Below are positions 1 to 8,018 of a DNA stretch of 64,000 nt, one piece after another. Origin of the DNA: Roseovarius tolerans (GTDB taxonomy: Bacteria; Pseudomonadota; Alphaproteobacteria; Rhodobacterales; Rhodobacteraceae); NCBI RefSeq assembly GCF_900109855.1, contig NZ_FOBO01000003.1, forward strand, positions 1-64,000. The letters run 5' to 3'. Made by a program: the position numbers and the translations under genes. The notes beneath the pieces were generated by a model that saw only the letters and a list, made by a program, of their open reading frames with translations, was not told the origin of the DNA and did not search any database. Each line of letters begins with the position of its first letter. The stretch's first letter is position 1.

Positions 1-230
1 ACCTTGCCAATCCCGGTCATAACCTCGCGCTCCGGCAGAAACCCGTGGCGCACCAAACGCTGGCGGCCCTCGTCGTCCAAAAGGTGCGCGTGACCGCCCA
101 TGAATTCGGACACCTCCGCGCGCACCGCAGTAGCCAGAAGTTCCTGCGCACCTGCTCGCAGAAGATCCGTCAGCGGATCAGGTGAAAAATCGCTTGGTTT
201 TGCGAAGTCGATAACTGTATTCTTGGTCAT
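1..230 (-). CDS. IS256-family transposase, N-terminal part (cut by window edge)
   Basis: The frame opens at an ATG (228-230) and runs off the left edge, giving the first 76 residues. They match the IS256 (mutator-type DDE) transposase N terminus: a DPLTDLLRAGAQELLATAVR segment, then AEVSEFMGG, GRQRLVRHG and LPEREVMTGIG near residues 40-75. This region lies upstream of the catalytic DDE core, which is outside the window, so activity cannot be judged. I could not identify the terminal inverted repeat between the start codon and about position 330. It is the leftmost of several mobile-element signs in this accessory stretch. Confidence 0.88.
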   Translation of the reverse strand, partial: MTKNTVIDFAKPSDFSPDPLTDLLRAGAQELLATAVRAEVSEFMGGHAHLLDDEGRQRLVRHGFLPEREVMTGIGK

Positions 231-335
231 GTGGCATATCCTTTTCTCAATGAGAATTGCGGCGCTTCAACAACGCCATGATATGCCGCCCATTCGGGCC
301 GTCACCAACTTTCGGTTATAACTCAGTTAGCCTTC

Positions 336-424
336 CTCTCCCCATTACTCTTTCATTTCATAACGAATATGTTGAACGAACTGCGTTCAACATGTCGTAT
401 ACTTTTCTCAACAAAATCGTTATG
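336..424. repeat. Diverged 89-bp dyad repeat, copy A
   Basis: This copy aligns without gaps to 9577-9665 in the same orientation, with 74 of 89 positions identical by hand count. Both copies contain an inverted repeat with outer arms CATAACG-N4-TGTTGA (359-375) and TCAACA-N4-CGTTATG (408-424), and a third inner half-site TTCAACA (386-392). The spacing of all three half-sites is the same in both copies. The structure suits a recombinase core or arm site, or a multi-site operator. The function is not known. Confidence 0.6.
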
Positions 425-673
425 CAGCTCAAGAATTTTGTCACTTCCTGCAGCGACTAGGGCCTTCTGTGGCTGCCGTCCGTAGTGCAAGTAGCTTTTG
501 ACCCGATTGGCATGTGATCGAATGCAGTCTTCTGTAAGGCCTTTCAACGCGGCGCTATCAGAAGCCGCTGGCAGATATGGTGATCCACGGAACGGGTCCA
601 AATCTGTAGAGGGAGCTTTGAGCTCGTAGGCCCTATCTGGTTTTCCCATCCCGGTTCCGGTCTTCGTGACCAC
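353..673 (-). CDS. Hypothetical protein, 106 aa
   Basis: I do not recognise this frame. It opens at GTG (671-673), with an alternative ATG at 647-649, and no strong ribosome binding site is visible. Its last 25 codons run through the dyad repeat. There they encode GSDKILELHNDFVEK and then VE...FNI.VM, and a related peptide is encoded by the second repeat copy near 9.6 kb. The gene may therefore be a remnant, or the 3' end of a gene used as an integration target. No signal peptide or membrane segment is visible. Confidence 0.35.
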   Translation of the reverse strand: MVTKTGTGMGKPDRAYELKAPSTDLDPFRGSPYLPAASDSAALKGLTEDCIRSHANRVKSYLHYGRQPQKALVAAGSDKILELHNDFVEKSIRHVERSSFNIFVMK

Positions 674-850
674 TATTCAATAGGTGTGTGTTGTTTGGCC
701 TCTCAGCGCCGACAACAACCGCCATCTGTGATGATTTATATCTCAGACATAAGCACGTACTTAAGGCTATCATTAAGCCTTCCTGATCAGGCCAAGGTGT
801 CCGGTCGAAATGGGCGCCAGTTCACAAACTACCTCACGACCCTGTGAGCC

Positions 851-916
851 ATAGAATTGACTTCTATACCTCAAACGCGGTCTATTAGTGAGTTATAGAA
901 AAGGATTCTATAACTC
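851..916 (+). promoter_or_regulatory. fic promoter with two matching operators
   Basis: Two dyads share the core ATAGAA-N5-TTCTAT. The first is at 851-867. The second is extended to a perfect 11-bp inverted repeat, GAGTTATAGAA-N5-TTCTATAACTC, at 890-916 and ends directly at the fic start codon. The first overlaps a possible -35 (TTGACT, 857-862); a -10-like TCTATT (881-886) follows after 18 bp. A protein bound at these sites would block RNA polymerase and the start codon. The Fic protein has a C-terminal winged-helix-like region, so autoregulation is my inference. Confidence 0.65.
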
Positions 917-2032
917 ATGGCATGGAACTGGCAGATATCCGGTTGGCCGGAATTCCGGTATGACGAGGCCGCACTGGCACCGCTCGAGCAGCGCTTCCTG
1001 ATGTCGTCGGGCGAAGTCCTGGGGGCCCTCCACCATGTGAACCCGTCCGAGCGTGATCAACTCTGCATCGACCTTCTGAGCGATGAAGCCATGAAGACCA
1101 GTGCCATCGAGGGCGAGATGCTGGACCGGCGCAGCGTGCAATCCTCACTCCGTCGGCACCTTGGATTGGAACCTGACAGCTATCCGAACAAACCTCGCGA
1201 GCAGGGTGTGGCCGAGATGATGGTCGATGTTTACTCAACCTATGCGGAGCCGCTCGAGCATGGCACGCTTTTTCGGTGGCATGAGATGCTTCTGGCCTTC
1301 GACAAGAGCCTGGAGGCCATCGGGTCATACCGGCAGCACGAGGATGCCATGCAGATCGTCTCTGGCCGTCTTGATCGTCCGGTTGTACATTTTGAGGCCC
1401 CGCCATCCGCGCAGGTTCCAGATGAGATGGACCGGTATGTTGACTGGTTCAATCGGACAGGGCCGGGTGCCGTAGAGCCCTTGCTGGCACTGACGCGTGC
1501 GGGTCTCAGCCATCTCTACTTTGAGAGCATTCATCCGTTTGAAGATGGGAATGGTCGCTTGGGTCGGGCCTTGGCCGAAAAATCCCTGGCTCAGAATATC
1601 GGCCAACCTAGCCTGATCTCGCTCGCCTTCACCATCGAGCGAAAGCGGAAGGACTATTACGATCAGCTTGAGTGGCACCAGAAAACACTGGATGTCACGC
1701 CTTGGCTGGTGTGGTTTGCAGAGATCGTTCTGGAAGCGCAGCAGGTCACCCTGGACCGCGTGGGCTTCTTCATTGCCAAGGCACATTTTTATGACAGGCA
1801 TCGTGAGCACCTAAACGTCAGGCAGTCCAAGGTGATCGAGCGAATGTTCCGCGAAGGGCCAGATGGCTTCAAGGGTGGACTAAGCGCCGAGAACTATATC
1901 TCGATCACGGGGACATCGCGCGCGACGGCAACCCGAGATCTTCAGGGTCTTGTTGAAATCGGTGCTCTCACACGCACCGGCGAACGCCGATATACGCGTT
2001 ACTGGCTGATGCTAGATGGACCGGGTGGGTAG
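917..2032 (+). CDS. Fic family protein with N-terminal inhibitory motif and C-terminal winged helix
   Basis: Full-length Fic-domain protein of 371 aa. Fic enzymes usually transfer AMP from ATP to a hydroxyl on a target protein. The catalytic motif HPFEDGNGRLGR lies at residues 206-217, with the histidine and the phosphate-binding DGNGR intact. Residues 61-66 (TSAIEG) fit the inhibitory (S/T)xxxE(G/N) helix, so this is a class II Fic that blocks its own ATP site. Residues 1-90 look like the DUF4172 N-terminal domain. Residues about 310-365 read as a winged helix-turn-helix (ENYISITGTSRATATRDLQG). No separate antitoxin gene is adjacent. The target is unknown. Confidence 0.9.
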   Translation: MAWNWQISGWPEFRYDEAALAPLEQRFLMSSGEVLGALHHVNPSERDQLCIDLLSDEAMKTSAIEGEMLDRRSVQSSLRRHLGLEPDSYPNKPREQGVAEMMVDVYSTYAEPLEHGTLFRWHEMLLAFDKSLEAIGSYRQHEDAMQIVSGRLDRPVVHFEAPPSAQVPDEMDRYVDWFNRTGPGAVEPLLALTRAGLSHLYFESIHPFEDGNGRLGRALAEKSLAQNIGQPSLISLAFTIERKRKDYYDQLEWHQKTLDVTPWLVWFAEIVLEAQQVTLDRVGFFIAKAHFYDRHREHLNVRQSKVIERMFREGPDGFKGGLSAENYISITGTSRATATRDLQGLVEIGALTRTGERRYTRYWLMLDGPGG

Positions 2033-2201
2033 TGCATCGTCGGCGGGGAGGGCGTATTTTGTTCTCTAATCTGTCAATGCGCTTTTCGATTTCCGTCGAT
2101 GTCTGAGGTTTCCTTCGTTCACTTCGAGCTCATTGGCTCACGATGGGGTTGGCTGGAAGCAGGTCGGCAAGGTTGAAACCGCAATCTGGCCGAAGCCGCT
2201 G

Positions 2202-2294
2202 CTACAGAATAAGGCTATCCTTAAACCGCGCGGCTGCTGCGCCGTGCGAATGCCCTTCCTCCACAAACGCGACGACCCTCTCACGAAGTGCCAT
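2202..2294 (-). pseudogene. IS630-family transposase N-terminal fragment
   Basis: From the ATG at 2292-2294 the minus strand encodes MALRERVVAFVEEGHSHGAA and then AARF, the first helix-turn-helix of IS630-type transposases. The similarity stops after about 24 codons and the frame ends at 2202. The rest of the transposase is absent, and the DDE catalytic residues are not found. It is a decayed insertion-sequence relic. The call rests on this one short motif. Confidence 0.5.
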
Positions 2295-2612
2295 AGGATG
2301 TGGCTTACAGTCAGCGCGATACGCAGCCAGCCAAAGCAGTGCTTTTTCGTTTTCTGCCAAGGCAATCATAATTTTGGGGTTTTTGTGGAGATGCCACCAA
2401 AAAATTTTGGGATGAAAAATAGCAGGACAGGTAACGGGTAGCATCTCCTTATTGAACCGTATCAAAAGAGACACTTTCGATATACAGGCACTTTAGAAAA
2501 AGCCTGTCGCAAAATGGGCAATAATGTGGCTGAATTCGGCCCGCAATTTTCGTCTTGTTACTTGAGTGACAGTTGTAACTGTATGACCGTCTGAGCGCCT
2601 GGAGGACAAAGC
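2295..2612. other. Intergenic stretch without a recognisable gene
   Basis: No convincing coding frame is visible here. The only structure I note is a short dyad ACAGTT-GT-AACTGT at 2569-2582, about 30 bp upstream of the terminase relic. It could be an old operator or chance. Confidence 0.4.
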
Positions 2613-3008
2613 GTGACTAACAAGATCGACCGTCGCTGCGCCTCGGGCGCGCGCCGCAAACGGAGTGGAATACCCTCGAAGAAGGCGAAAATGGCAACAT
2701 CGATCCTCCCTTGGAATCGCGAGTGGTTCTGTCTCGAATAGATCAAGGACGGAACTGCGACTCGTGCCGCGATCCAGGCTGGGTATTCGGAAAAAACCGC
2801 TTATTCTGAGGGTCACCGTCTGTTCAGAAATGTTGAAATCCGGTCTCGCATTGGGGAGTTGCAGCGCGAGACCGCCGAGGAGCTCAAAATCGAGCACCAC
2901 GACGTCCTGAAGCGTCTGTGGGATACTGCGACCGGCGAAGTGAACGATCTGGTCCGCATCGAGCGCCGCTGCTGCCGTGGCCGAGTATTGCTCCGCCGAT
3001 TACAACTA
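2613..3008 (+). pseudogene. Phage terminase small subunit relic with in-frame amber stop
   Basis: A GTG at 2613 follows a good ribosome binding site (GGAGGA, 2601-2606). The frame has TAG at 2739-2741 where family members carry an aromatic residue. Beyond the stop the same frame encodes ATRAAIQAGYSEKTAYSEGH, the helix-turn-helix signature of terminase small subunits, and then RLFRNVEIRSRIGELQ and a DVLKRLW...EVNDLV segment. The 3' end runs into the hipA stop codon, so the C terminus is lost. Family members recognise phage DNA for packaging. This copy should be inactive and marks an old prophage. Confidence 0.6.
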
Positions 3009-4331
3009 AAGGGAATAGTTGTATTTGATGCGTTCGCCGACACGCAACGCGTTGCCTTCCACGAGATTTGCCACATGTTCGACCATCTCGGGCGTCGCTC
3101 CGGGAAGAGACGAGATGCGTTTGGTTGCTTCGACGCGATTTGCCACCATACCATCGATGATCTCGCTTACCCTACGGCGAAGGGCGGCGGCGTTCAGTCC
3201 GGCGCTTCGGGCAATCTCGTCCCAGTGGCGCGGAGCGACATCGGCTGGCTTGCGCCGTTTACCAGCGATCTTCTGGGCGTGATACTGATTAACGTGATCC
3301 CAGTGGAATACCGAGGAGACGTCATAAAGCGGAGCCATGGAGGTCTCATTGCCAATGAGAATGGAGTAGTTCTTGGCGTGTGCGTCAGTATTGGCGATGA
3401 GGATGTTGAAGATCACCTGGTCATGGAGTGCGAGAGCGTCGGCCGGTGGCAGGTGGTCACCTGTCAGCAGGAGGCCTGCCATGTCGAGGCCCGGAACGGT
3501 GCCCTGCTCGTATTTTTGCTCCGGATAGATGCCGTTAGCCTGAGCGAAGTCCTCTTGGTGCAGGCGGCGAAGGGTGCCATCAGAGCGCAGGGTGCGATCA
3601 TAGCGGGCGACGGTCAGCGCGGTCCGGCCATCAGCCTCAAGTATGGTGCACTCAGCGACTGGCAGGCCGATCAGGCCAGCCAGCGTCAAGCAATATGCCT
3701 CGTTTTCCACGATGCCGGGCAAGCGGGGATTGTCGGGCTTTATGATGATGGTTGAGGGCGCTCCATTTTTCGGGATCGCGAGAAGATCTCTCGGTTGCGG
3801 TAGGCCGAGCCTTGGCTTCCCCTCCTCGTCGAGTGCGGCCAGTGCGGTTTTCTTCTGACCGCCAGCGAGTGACAGGCGCACCCCATCTTCACCAGCCAAA
3901 AATGGTCGCTTTCCGAGATCCTCGAAGTGGCGTGCCAGTGCTTCGCTTTCCGTGGTCTGACTGTAGTGATCCTGCAAGCTCGCGTAGCTCCAGTCCTTCC
4001 GGATACTCGGCTCACCAATCGAGATTGCGCCTGCGGTATCTCCGCCGATCTCGCGCAGGATGGCGAGCGCATCTGATGTCGCAAGCCCTAAGGCACGTGA
4101 CAATGAGACCAGTTGCTCTTCCTCGGGCAGCAAGTTCGCCAACCAGGGCGTGATGATCTTGTGGGCAAAAAGGCCAGGTTGAAGCGGAAGCGTTAACGAC
4201 AGTGGGAAGTTGCCGCGAGTCCTGAGCCATCGAGAATCATATTCGAAGGAGAGCTCTCCGCTTGCAGAGAGATTAATGCTCCCGATGGCAAATTTCTCGT
4301 AGAAGACGATGATGGTTTCGCTCCCTGCCAT
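3006..4331 (-). CDS. hipA: HipA-type serine/threonine kinase toxin
   Basis: 441 aa, the usual length of HipA. HipA kinases phosphorylate a translation component (glutamyl-tRNA synthetase in E. coli) and induce dormancy. The N-terminal part has the HipA subdomain (LSLTLPLQPGLF and NLLPEE). The kinase core shows STIIIKPDNPRLPGIVENEA for nucleotide and substrate binding, the catalytic loop ILIANTDAHAKNYS near residue 307, and APLYDVSS as the metal-binding segment. It starts inside the hipB stop (TGATG overlap at 4329-4333), so the two are translationally coupled. Its 3' end meets the terminase relic, which suggests the module landed in an old prophage. Confidence 0.92.
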   Translation of the reverse strand: MAGSETIIVFYEKFAIGSINLSASGELSFEYDSRWLRTRGNFPLSLTLPLQPGLFAHKIITPWLANLLPEEEQLVSLSRALGLATSDALAILREIGGDTAGAISIGEPSIRKDWSYASLQDHYSQTTESEALARHFEDLGKRPFLAGEDGVRLSLAGGQKKTALAALDEEGKPRLGLPQPRDLLAIPKNGAPSTIIIKPDNPRLPGIVENEAYCLTLAGLIGLPVAECTILEADGRTALTVARYDRTLRSDGTLRRLHQEDFAQANGIYPEQKYEQGTVPGLDMAGLLLTGDHLPPADALALHDQVIFNILIANTDAHAKNYSILIGNETSMAPLYDVSSVFHWDHVNQYHAQKIAGKRRKPADVAPRHWDEIARSAGLNAAALRRRVSEIIDGMVANRVEATKRISSLPGATPEMVEHVANLVEGNALRVGERIKYNYSL

Positions 4332-4627
4332 CAGTCATCTTCCAAGTCATAGCCGTCCTGCCCAGGATCAGGCGAAGTCGTCTTGGCGGGCGAGAGCGTG
4401 TCGGCCTGGAAGAGAGTTGGAAGCTCGGTCCTGAGCGCAAGCGAAAGAGACACCAGAGTAGATAGTTTAAGGTCTCGTGTGCCGCGCTCAATGTGCGAGA
4501 GCGTCGGCACGGTGGAGCCAGAGAGGCGCGACAAATCCTCCAAGCTCAGGCCGAGGCTTCTTCGCCGCGACCTGATATGTGCCCCGATTTTTTCTGCCCA
4601 TGCCAGGGTTTCAGTCGACTGCTTCAT
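4331..4627 (-). CDS. hipB: HipB-type antitoxin and repressor
   Basis: 98-aa XRE-family DNA-binding protein. The helix-turn-helix covers roughly residues 12-68 (LGLSLEDLSRLSG, then TVPTLSHIERGTRDLKLSTL). The C-terminal tail (SPDPGQDGYDLEDD) is acidic, as in other HipB proteins. HipB neutralises HipA and represses the operon. Three matching dyad operators lie upstream, and the gene is translationally coupled to hipA, so autoregulation as in known hipBA modules is expected. Confidence 0.92.
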   Translation of the reverse strand: MKQSTETLAWAEKIGAHIRSRRRSLGLSLEDLSRLSGSTVPTLSHIERGTRDLKLSTLVSLSLALRTELPTLFQADTLSPAKTTSPDPGQDGYDLEDD

Positions 4628-4637
4628 GTGGCCCTCC

Positions 4638-4752
4638 TTATCATGCGGGATAAATAGGAGGCCATTCGGGCGATATCAAGACCATTTTATCGCGCAGGAT
4701 AAAAACGCTGCTCCTGCGTCTATTATGTGTGAAATTTATCCTTGAGGATAAA
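4638..4752 (-). promoter_or_regulatory. Three hipBA operators at 49-bp spacing
   Basis: Three palindromes of the form TTATC-N6-GATAA lie upstream of hipB: 4638-4653, 4685-4704 (extended to TTTTATC/GATAAAA) and 4735-4752 (TTTATC/GATAAA). Their centres are at 4645.5, 4694.5 and 4743.5, so both intervals are exactly 49 bp. The sequence resembles the E. coli HipB operator TATCC-N8-GGATA. The first lies 11 bp from the hipB start codon. Confidence 0.8.
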
Positions 4753-4774
4753 AAGACCTTTTCACACGCCCGGC

Positions 4775-4870
4775 ACATCCGCCGTTCGAGAGTACGGCGG
4801 ATGCCGGTGCCAAGCGCGGGGTGACAGCGAAGAAGTTCCTCGTAAACCGCGATTGGCCGTAAGCGCTGTT
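4775..4870 (-). pseudogene. IS21-type istA transposase fragment
   Basis: The minus strand encodes RLRPIAVYEELLRCHPALG followed by GIRRTLERR. This fits the segment of IS21 IstA transposases just before the catalytic core (typically VTIYEEL..RHP..G..VRRTLERR). The similarity starts and ends abruptly inside a 115-codon frame that has no catalytic residues and runs on through the hipBA operators, so I call it a relic. The call rests on this motif only. Confidence 0.45.
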
Positions 4871-5341
4871 CTTGTGGCCCTGCAACAATCCGACCGAGAT
4901 TTCCGAATGCAAAGTGAAGTTCATCAAGGCGCCGTTGTCTAATCGACGCCTTCGACGAAGGTTTCCACAAAGGATTTGATCTTTTCAATTACCCAGTGGG
5001 CTACGGTCTTGCGTTCACGTAGGGCACCCTAGGGACGCGATCACTTTCTGCAAGGGCATCCTATTCTGGAGCAAGCGCCTGACCGAGGGGCTCCAGGTTA
5101 TAGGTGCATGCAGCGGTTGATTGGGCAAGGCCAATAGCAGCGATTTCACACCGATGCAGTACTGGAAATCCGCGAAGTTCTGATGTAGATAATGTCGTCA
5201 TGGCACATCTGAAGACGATACCAGCCACCAGATAATCGCCCCCAGGTAACTGCGGGCGACTGGTGTTCGTCTGCTTGTGTCACATTCCCAAATAGCCAAC
5301 GTTCACGCTGTCGCTCGCCTTGTTTTTAAGGAGAAATCGAC
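4871..5341. other. Intergenic stretch without a recognisable gene
   Basis: I see no coding frame with a credible start and composition between the IS21 fragment and the metallophosphoesterase gene. The only clear signal is the ribosome binding site AAGGAG just before position 5342. A promoter for the downstream two-gene operon should lie here, but I cannot place it. Confidence 0.4.
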
Positions 5342-5950
5342 ATGCGACGAAACGAGTTACACAAAAAAAAGTGGTACTGCGCGGATCCTCACTTTGGCCA
5401 TGATGCCATTGTCGAGTTTTGCAATCGGCCATTCAAAAATGCTGACGAAGCGGATGAAATCATCCTGAGAAACCTTCATGAGCGGGTCGGACCTGAAGAC
5501 CAATTGTGGTTGTTGGGAGATTTCGCCCTTGGCCACAAAAAGCTGGATAAAAAGTGGCTGCGGGAGATGTTTGATCGACTACCGGGAGCTGAACAGCACC
5601 TGATTGTCGGCAACCATGATGACGAAATCATCCAATCTCTGCCGTGGGCAAGCGTTTCACATATCGCCGAGGTTCGGGACGGAGCACAGCGGCAGTTCAA
5701 CACGCTTTTTCATTATCCCATGCACACATGGAACCATGCGAGGAGAGGAGCGTACTGCTTGTTTGGCCATGTGCACGACAACTTTCTAGGCACGCGAAAC
5801 TGCGTCAACGTCGGGCTCGATGTCTGGGATTTCTACCCCGCATCATTCGATGAGATCGAGAGACGTTCCAAGAAGCTCCCCGTGAACAAACACTGGCACG
5901 AGGTCGAGCCAGGGACGACCATTTTCGGCGAACAGATTGACTATTACTGA
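5342..5950 (+). CDS. Calcineurin-like metallophosphoesterase
   Basis: 202 aa with the ordered motifs of a small calcineurin-type phosphoesterase: ADPHFGH (residues 14-20), LGDFALG (about 57-63), GNHDDE (about 88-93), HYPMHTW and GHVHDN (about 138-143). These supply the two-metal site. The fold matches prophage-type phosphatases that act on phosphomonoesters, nucleotides or 2',3'-cyclic nucleotides; the substrate cannot be told. An AAGGAG ribosome binding site precedes the ATG. The next gene starts 6 bp after the stop, so this protein and the ATPase are probably made together. No signal peptide. Confidence 0.85.
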   Translation: MRRNELHKKKWYCADPHFGHDAIVEFCNRPFKNADEADEIILRNLHERVGPEDQLWLLGDFALGHKKLDKKWLREMFDRLPGAEQHLIVGNHDDEIIQSLPWASVSHIAEVRDGAQRQFNTLFHYPMHTWNHARRGAYCLFGHVHDNFLGTRNCVNVGLDVWDFYPASFDEIERRSKKLPVNKHWHEVEPGTTIFGEQIDYY

Positions 5951-5956
5951 AGGTGT

Positions 5957-7441
5957 GTGAGGGCAGAAGTCATGGGAAGAAGCAAGAAATCAGATGTCCT
6001 AAAAATCGAAGAGCTGCTCGACGAACGGACCAAGGACTGGTCTGTCTGGGGCGTATATGGGCTACTCGAATCGCGGATGCGAGAACTCGGTGAAGACCTG
6101 CAGGACTTTAATACCAGCGTCGGTCGCAAAGGCTTTGAGGATCGGAACCTGTTGATTTCGTTGCTCGCCGACCGCATGTCGATGTCAGACGTCATCTTGG
6201 CTTGCCCGACCCGCGACGAGCGCGAGAAACGCGTAGAACGGAGTTTTAAACAGCATGCTCTGAAGTATCTGGAAGAGAATGCGGGGCATGTCGACCTCAT
6301 GGAAATTTACGATATCATCAACGCACGGCTGGAGAGCCGAGGTGAGAAACCGTTGCCGGATCCTGATGCTGGGGCGGACCTCTTGCTGCGCAATGAGTGC
6401 TACAAAATCATTGTGCACAGCTTAAATCTTAAAGAGATCAAGGAGCGATTTCCCGAAGAAAATACTGAAGACGCTCGGAATGATGTCTCCAGTCTTCAAA
6501 AAGAATTGGAAGACCTTGACGATAAAGGCAACCAGGGCGCTGAACGGCACGAGTTCAGTTTCCTGACGGACCCGACAGTTGCGAAACGGCTGCCCTCAAC
6601 AGTTAAAAAGAACCTCAATGACCGGCAGAAAAGGGTTATTGATGTCCCTTTGCCTGCGGTTGGCCTTTATGATCTCAAAAAGCTGGATGCCGTTCAGGAA
6701 ACGCTGTCAGATAAGTATCCGCATGCGGTCAATGTGGTCGATGGCATTCTTGGGGGTGTCCGTCGAGGTTTCCGGTTCGGTCAAAGCAAGATCACGATTC
6801 GGCCGATCCTGTTGGTGGGGAAGCCTGGAACAGGGAAGAGCACGCTTGCTGCAGATCTCATGAAATCGCTTGGGCTTCCAGTAACCCGCGCGAGTGCCGC
6901 CGGGGTTGCTGACATTACATTTTTCGGGACATCCGCCGGGTATTCGAGTGCAATGCCGTCGTTGATTACGACAGCGATTGTGAATGGAACAATCATCAAT
7001 CCGGGGATTGTCTTGGACGAAGTGGATAAGGCTACCCAGGGTAGCTCTAACGGCGATCTGGTTGATGGCTTGTTATCTGTATTGGAGCCCGTTGAGGCAC
7101 GTGCATGGCATGAGAAGTTCTTCCAAGCCGAAGTCGATGCTTCTCATCTAAATTGGATCCTGACTGCAAACGACATTGATCGCGTTCCAGCACCCTTGGT
7201 GTCGCGCTGTACCGTTTATCGTGTACCAGCGCCTGATGTCGCGCATGTCGGCGCGCTGGTTGCATCCGTTGTGGATGACTATGCCGCCGAACTTGGTGTT
7301 GATCCAAGGTTCTTCAGTATCACTGCAGGTGATCTAGAGTATCTACGGGAAACGATGCCAAAACATCGCTCAACTCGCGTTCTCAAAGAGCTTGTTCGCT
7401 TGATCCTTGATGAGCATGAAAGCGACTGTTTTCATGCGTGA
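5957..7441 (+). CDS. Lon-like AAA+ ATPase without protease domain
   Basis: 494 aa from the GTG at 5957 (an ATG at 5972 is also possible). The C-terminal half is an AAA+ module: Walker A GKPGTGKST (about residues 289-297), Walker B GIVLDEVDKA (about 352-361), sensor-1 ILTANDID, and an arginine-finger-like LVSRC segment. This order and wording are those of the Lon ATPase. The frame ends soon after the small AAA lid, so the Ser/Lys protease domain is absent. Residues 1-220 are charged and helical and match nothing I know. It sits 6 bp downstream of the phosphoesterase gene. A remodelling or defence role is possible but unproven. Confidence 0.8.
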   Translation: MRAEVMGRSKKSDVLKIEELLDERTKDWSVWGVYGLLESRMRELGEDLQDFNTSVGRKGFEDRNLLISLLADRMSMSDVILACPTRDEREKRVERSFKQHALKYLEENAGHVDLMEIYDIINARLESRGEKPLPDPDAGADLLLRNECYKIIVHSLNLKEIKERFPEENTEDARNDVSSLQKELEDLDDKGNQGAERHEFSFLTDPTVAKRLPSTVKKNLNDRQKRVIDVPLPAVGLYDLKKLDAVQETLSDKYPHAVNVVDGILGGVRRGFRFGQSKITIRPILLVGKPGTGKSTLAADLMKSLGLPVTRASAAGVADITFFGTSAGYSSAMPSLITTAIVNGTIINPGIVLDEVDKATQGSSNGDLVDGLLSVLEPVEARAWHEKFFQAEVDASHLNWILTANDIDRVPAPLVSRCTVYRVPAPDVAHVGALVASVVDDYAAELGVDPRFFSITAGDLEYLRETMPKHRSTRVLKELVRLILDEHESDCFHA

Positions 7442-7461
7442 CGACTTCTGGGGTGGGTGGA

Positions 7462-7495
7462 GCTTGCCACACGGATATGTATGTGTGTGGCAAGC
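7462..7495 (+). terminator. Hairpin after the ATPase gene
   Basis: A perfect 11-bp stem, GCTTGCCACAC with GTGTGGCAAGC, encloses a 12-base loop and begins 20 bp after the ATPase stop. No uninterrupted T tract follows, so it may act as an mRNA-stabilising hairpin or a weak terminator. Confidence 0.5.
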
Positions 7496-8018
7496 GCCGA
7501 AAGTCTAAAAAAGTGTTCAAAATAAATTCACTAACGGATTGAGCCTGGCATTAACGATTTGTCGGCAGATCTTTGCTCAGAGCAGGGGTGCAATTCAATG
7601 ACAGGCAAAAACCCCCAGTCACGCCTACTTCACCCAGCCGGTGCCCGAAGCGGCAGCGGCATAGAGCCTTCGTTCCATAAAAGACCAAGAATTTTCAGGT
7701 TTGAGGGCTAGGAGATAGAAAGCAGTCATTAGCTGCGGCGAGCACTAAGGCCCGGTCAGCGGGACGGAGCCGCCGTCCCGGCATCTTCTGCTTACGGGAC
7801 CCGCCGCCTGTTCTAACCGCGCTGTCAGCCCCCAGCTTCACCGAAAGGGAGGAGAAGAAAACTACATCCACCAGTCAATACCGTCCCCGCGCTGCATAAG
7901 ACTGCACTGCGCCGGCTTCAGCAAGGCTCGTCTGACAGGGCCTGGTATGGAAATTCTCAGCGAGATTTCGGCTTTCAGGTTCGGATACAGGCCAATCGCA
8001 TGTGCTAGGGGTCACTTT
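7496..8018. other. Intergenic stretch without a recognisable gene
   Basis: About 520 bp with no credible coding frame or RNA gene that I can recognise. The only notable feature is its composition, which is lower in GC than the core genome. Confidence 0.4.

Noticed and set aside
2859..3755. 298-codon plus-strand open frame across the end of hipA
   Set aside because: Its first part belongs to the terminase relic; the rest is antisense to hipA and has no family-like content.
4365..4385. Copy of the tRNA-Leu 3' end (TGCCCAGGA) inside hipB as an att site
   Set aside because: Only 9 bases match, within coding sequence; too short to separate from chance.
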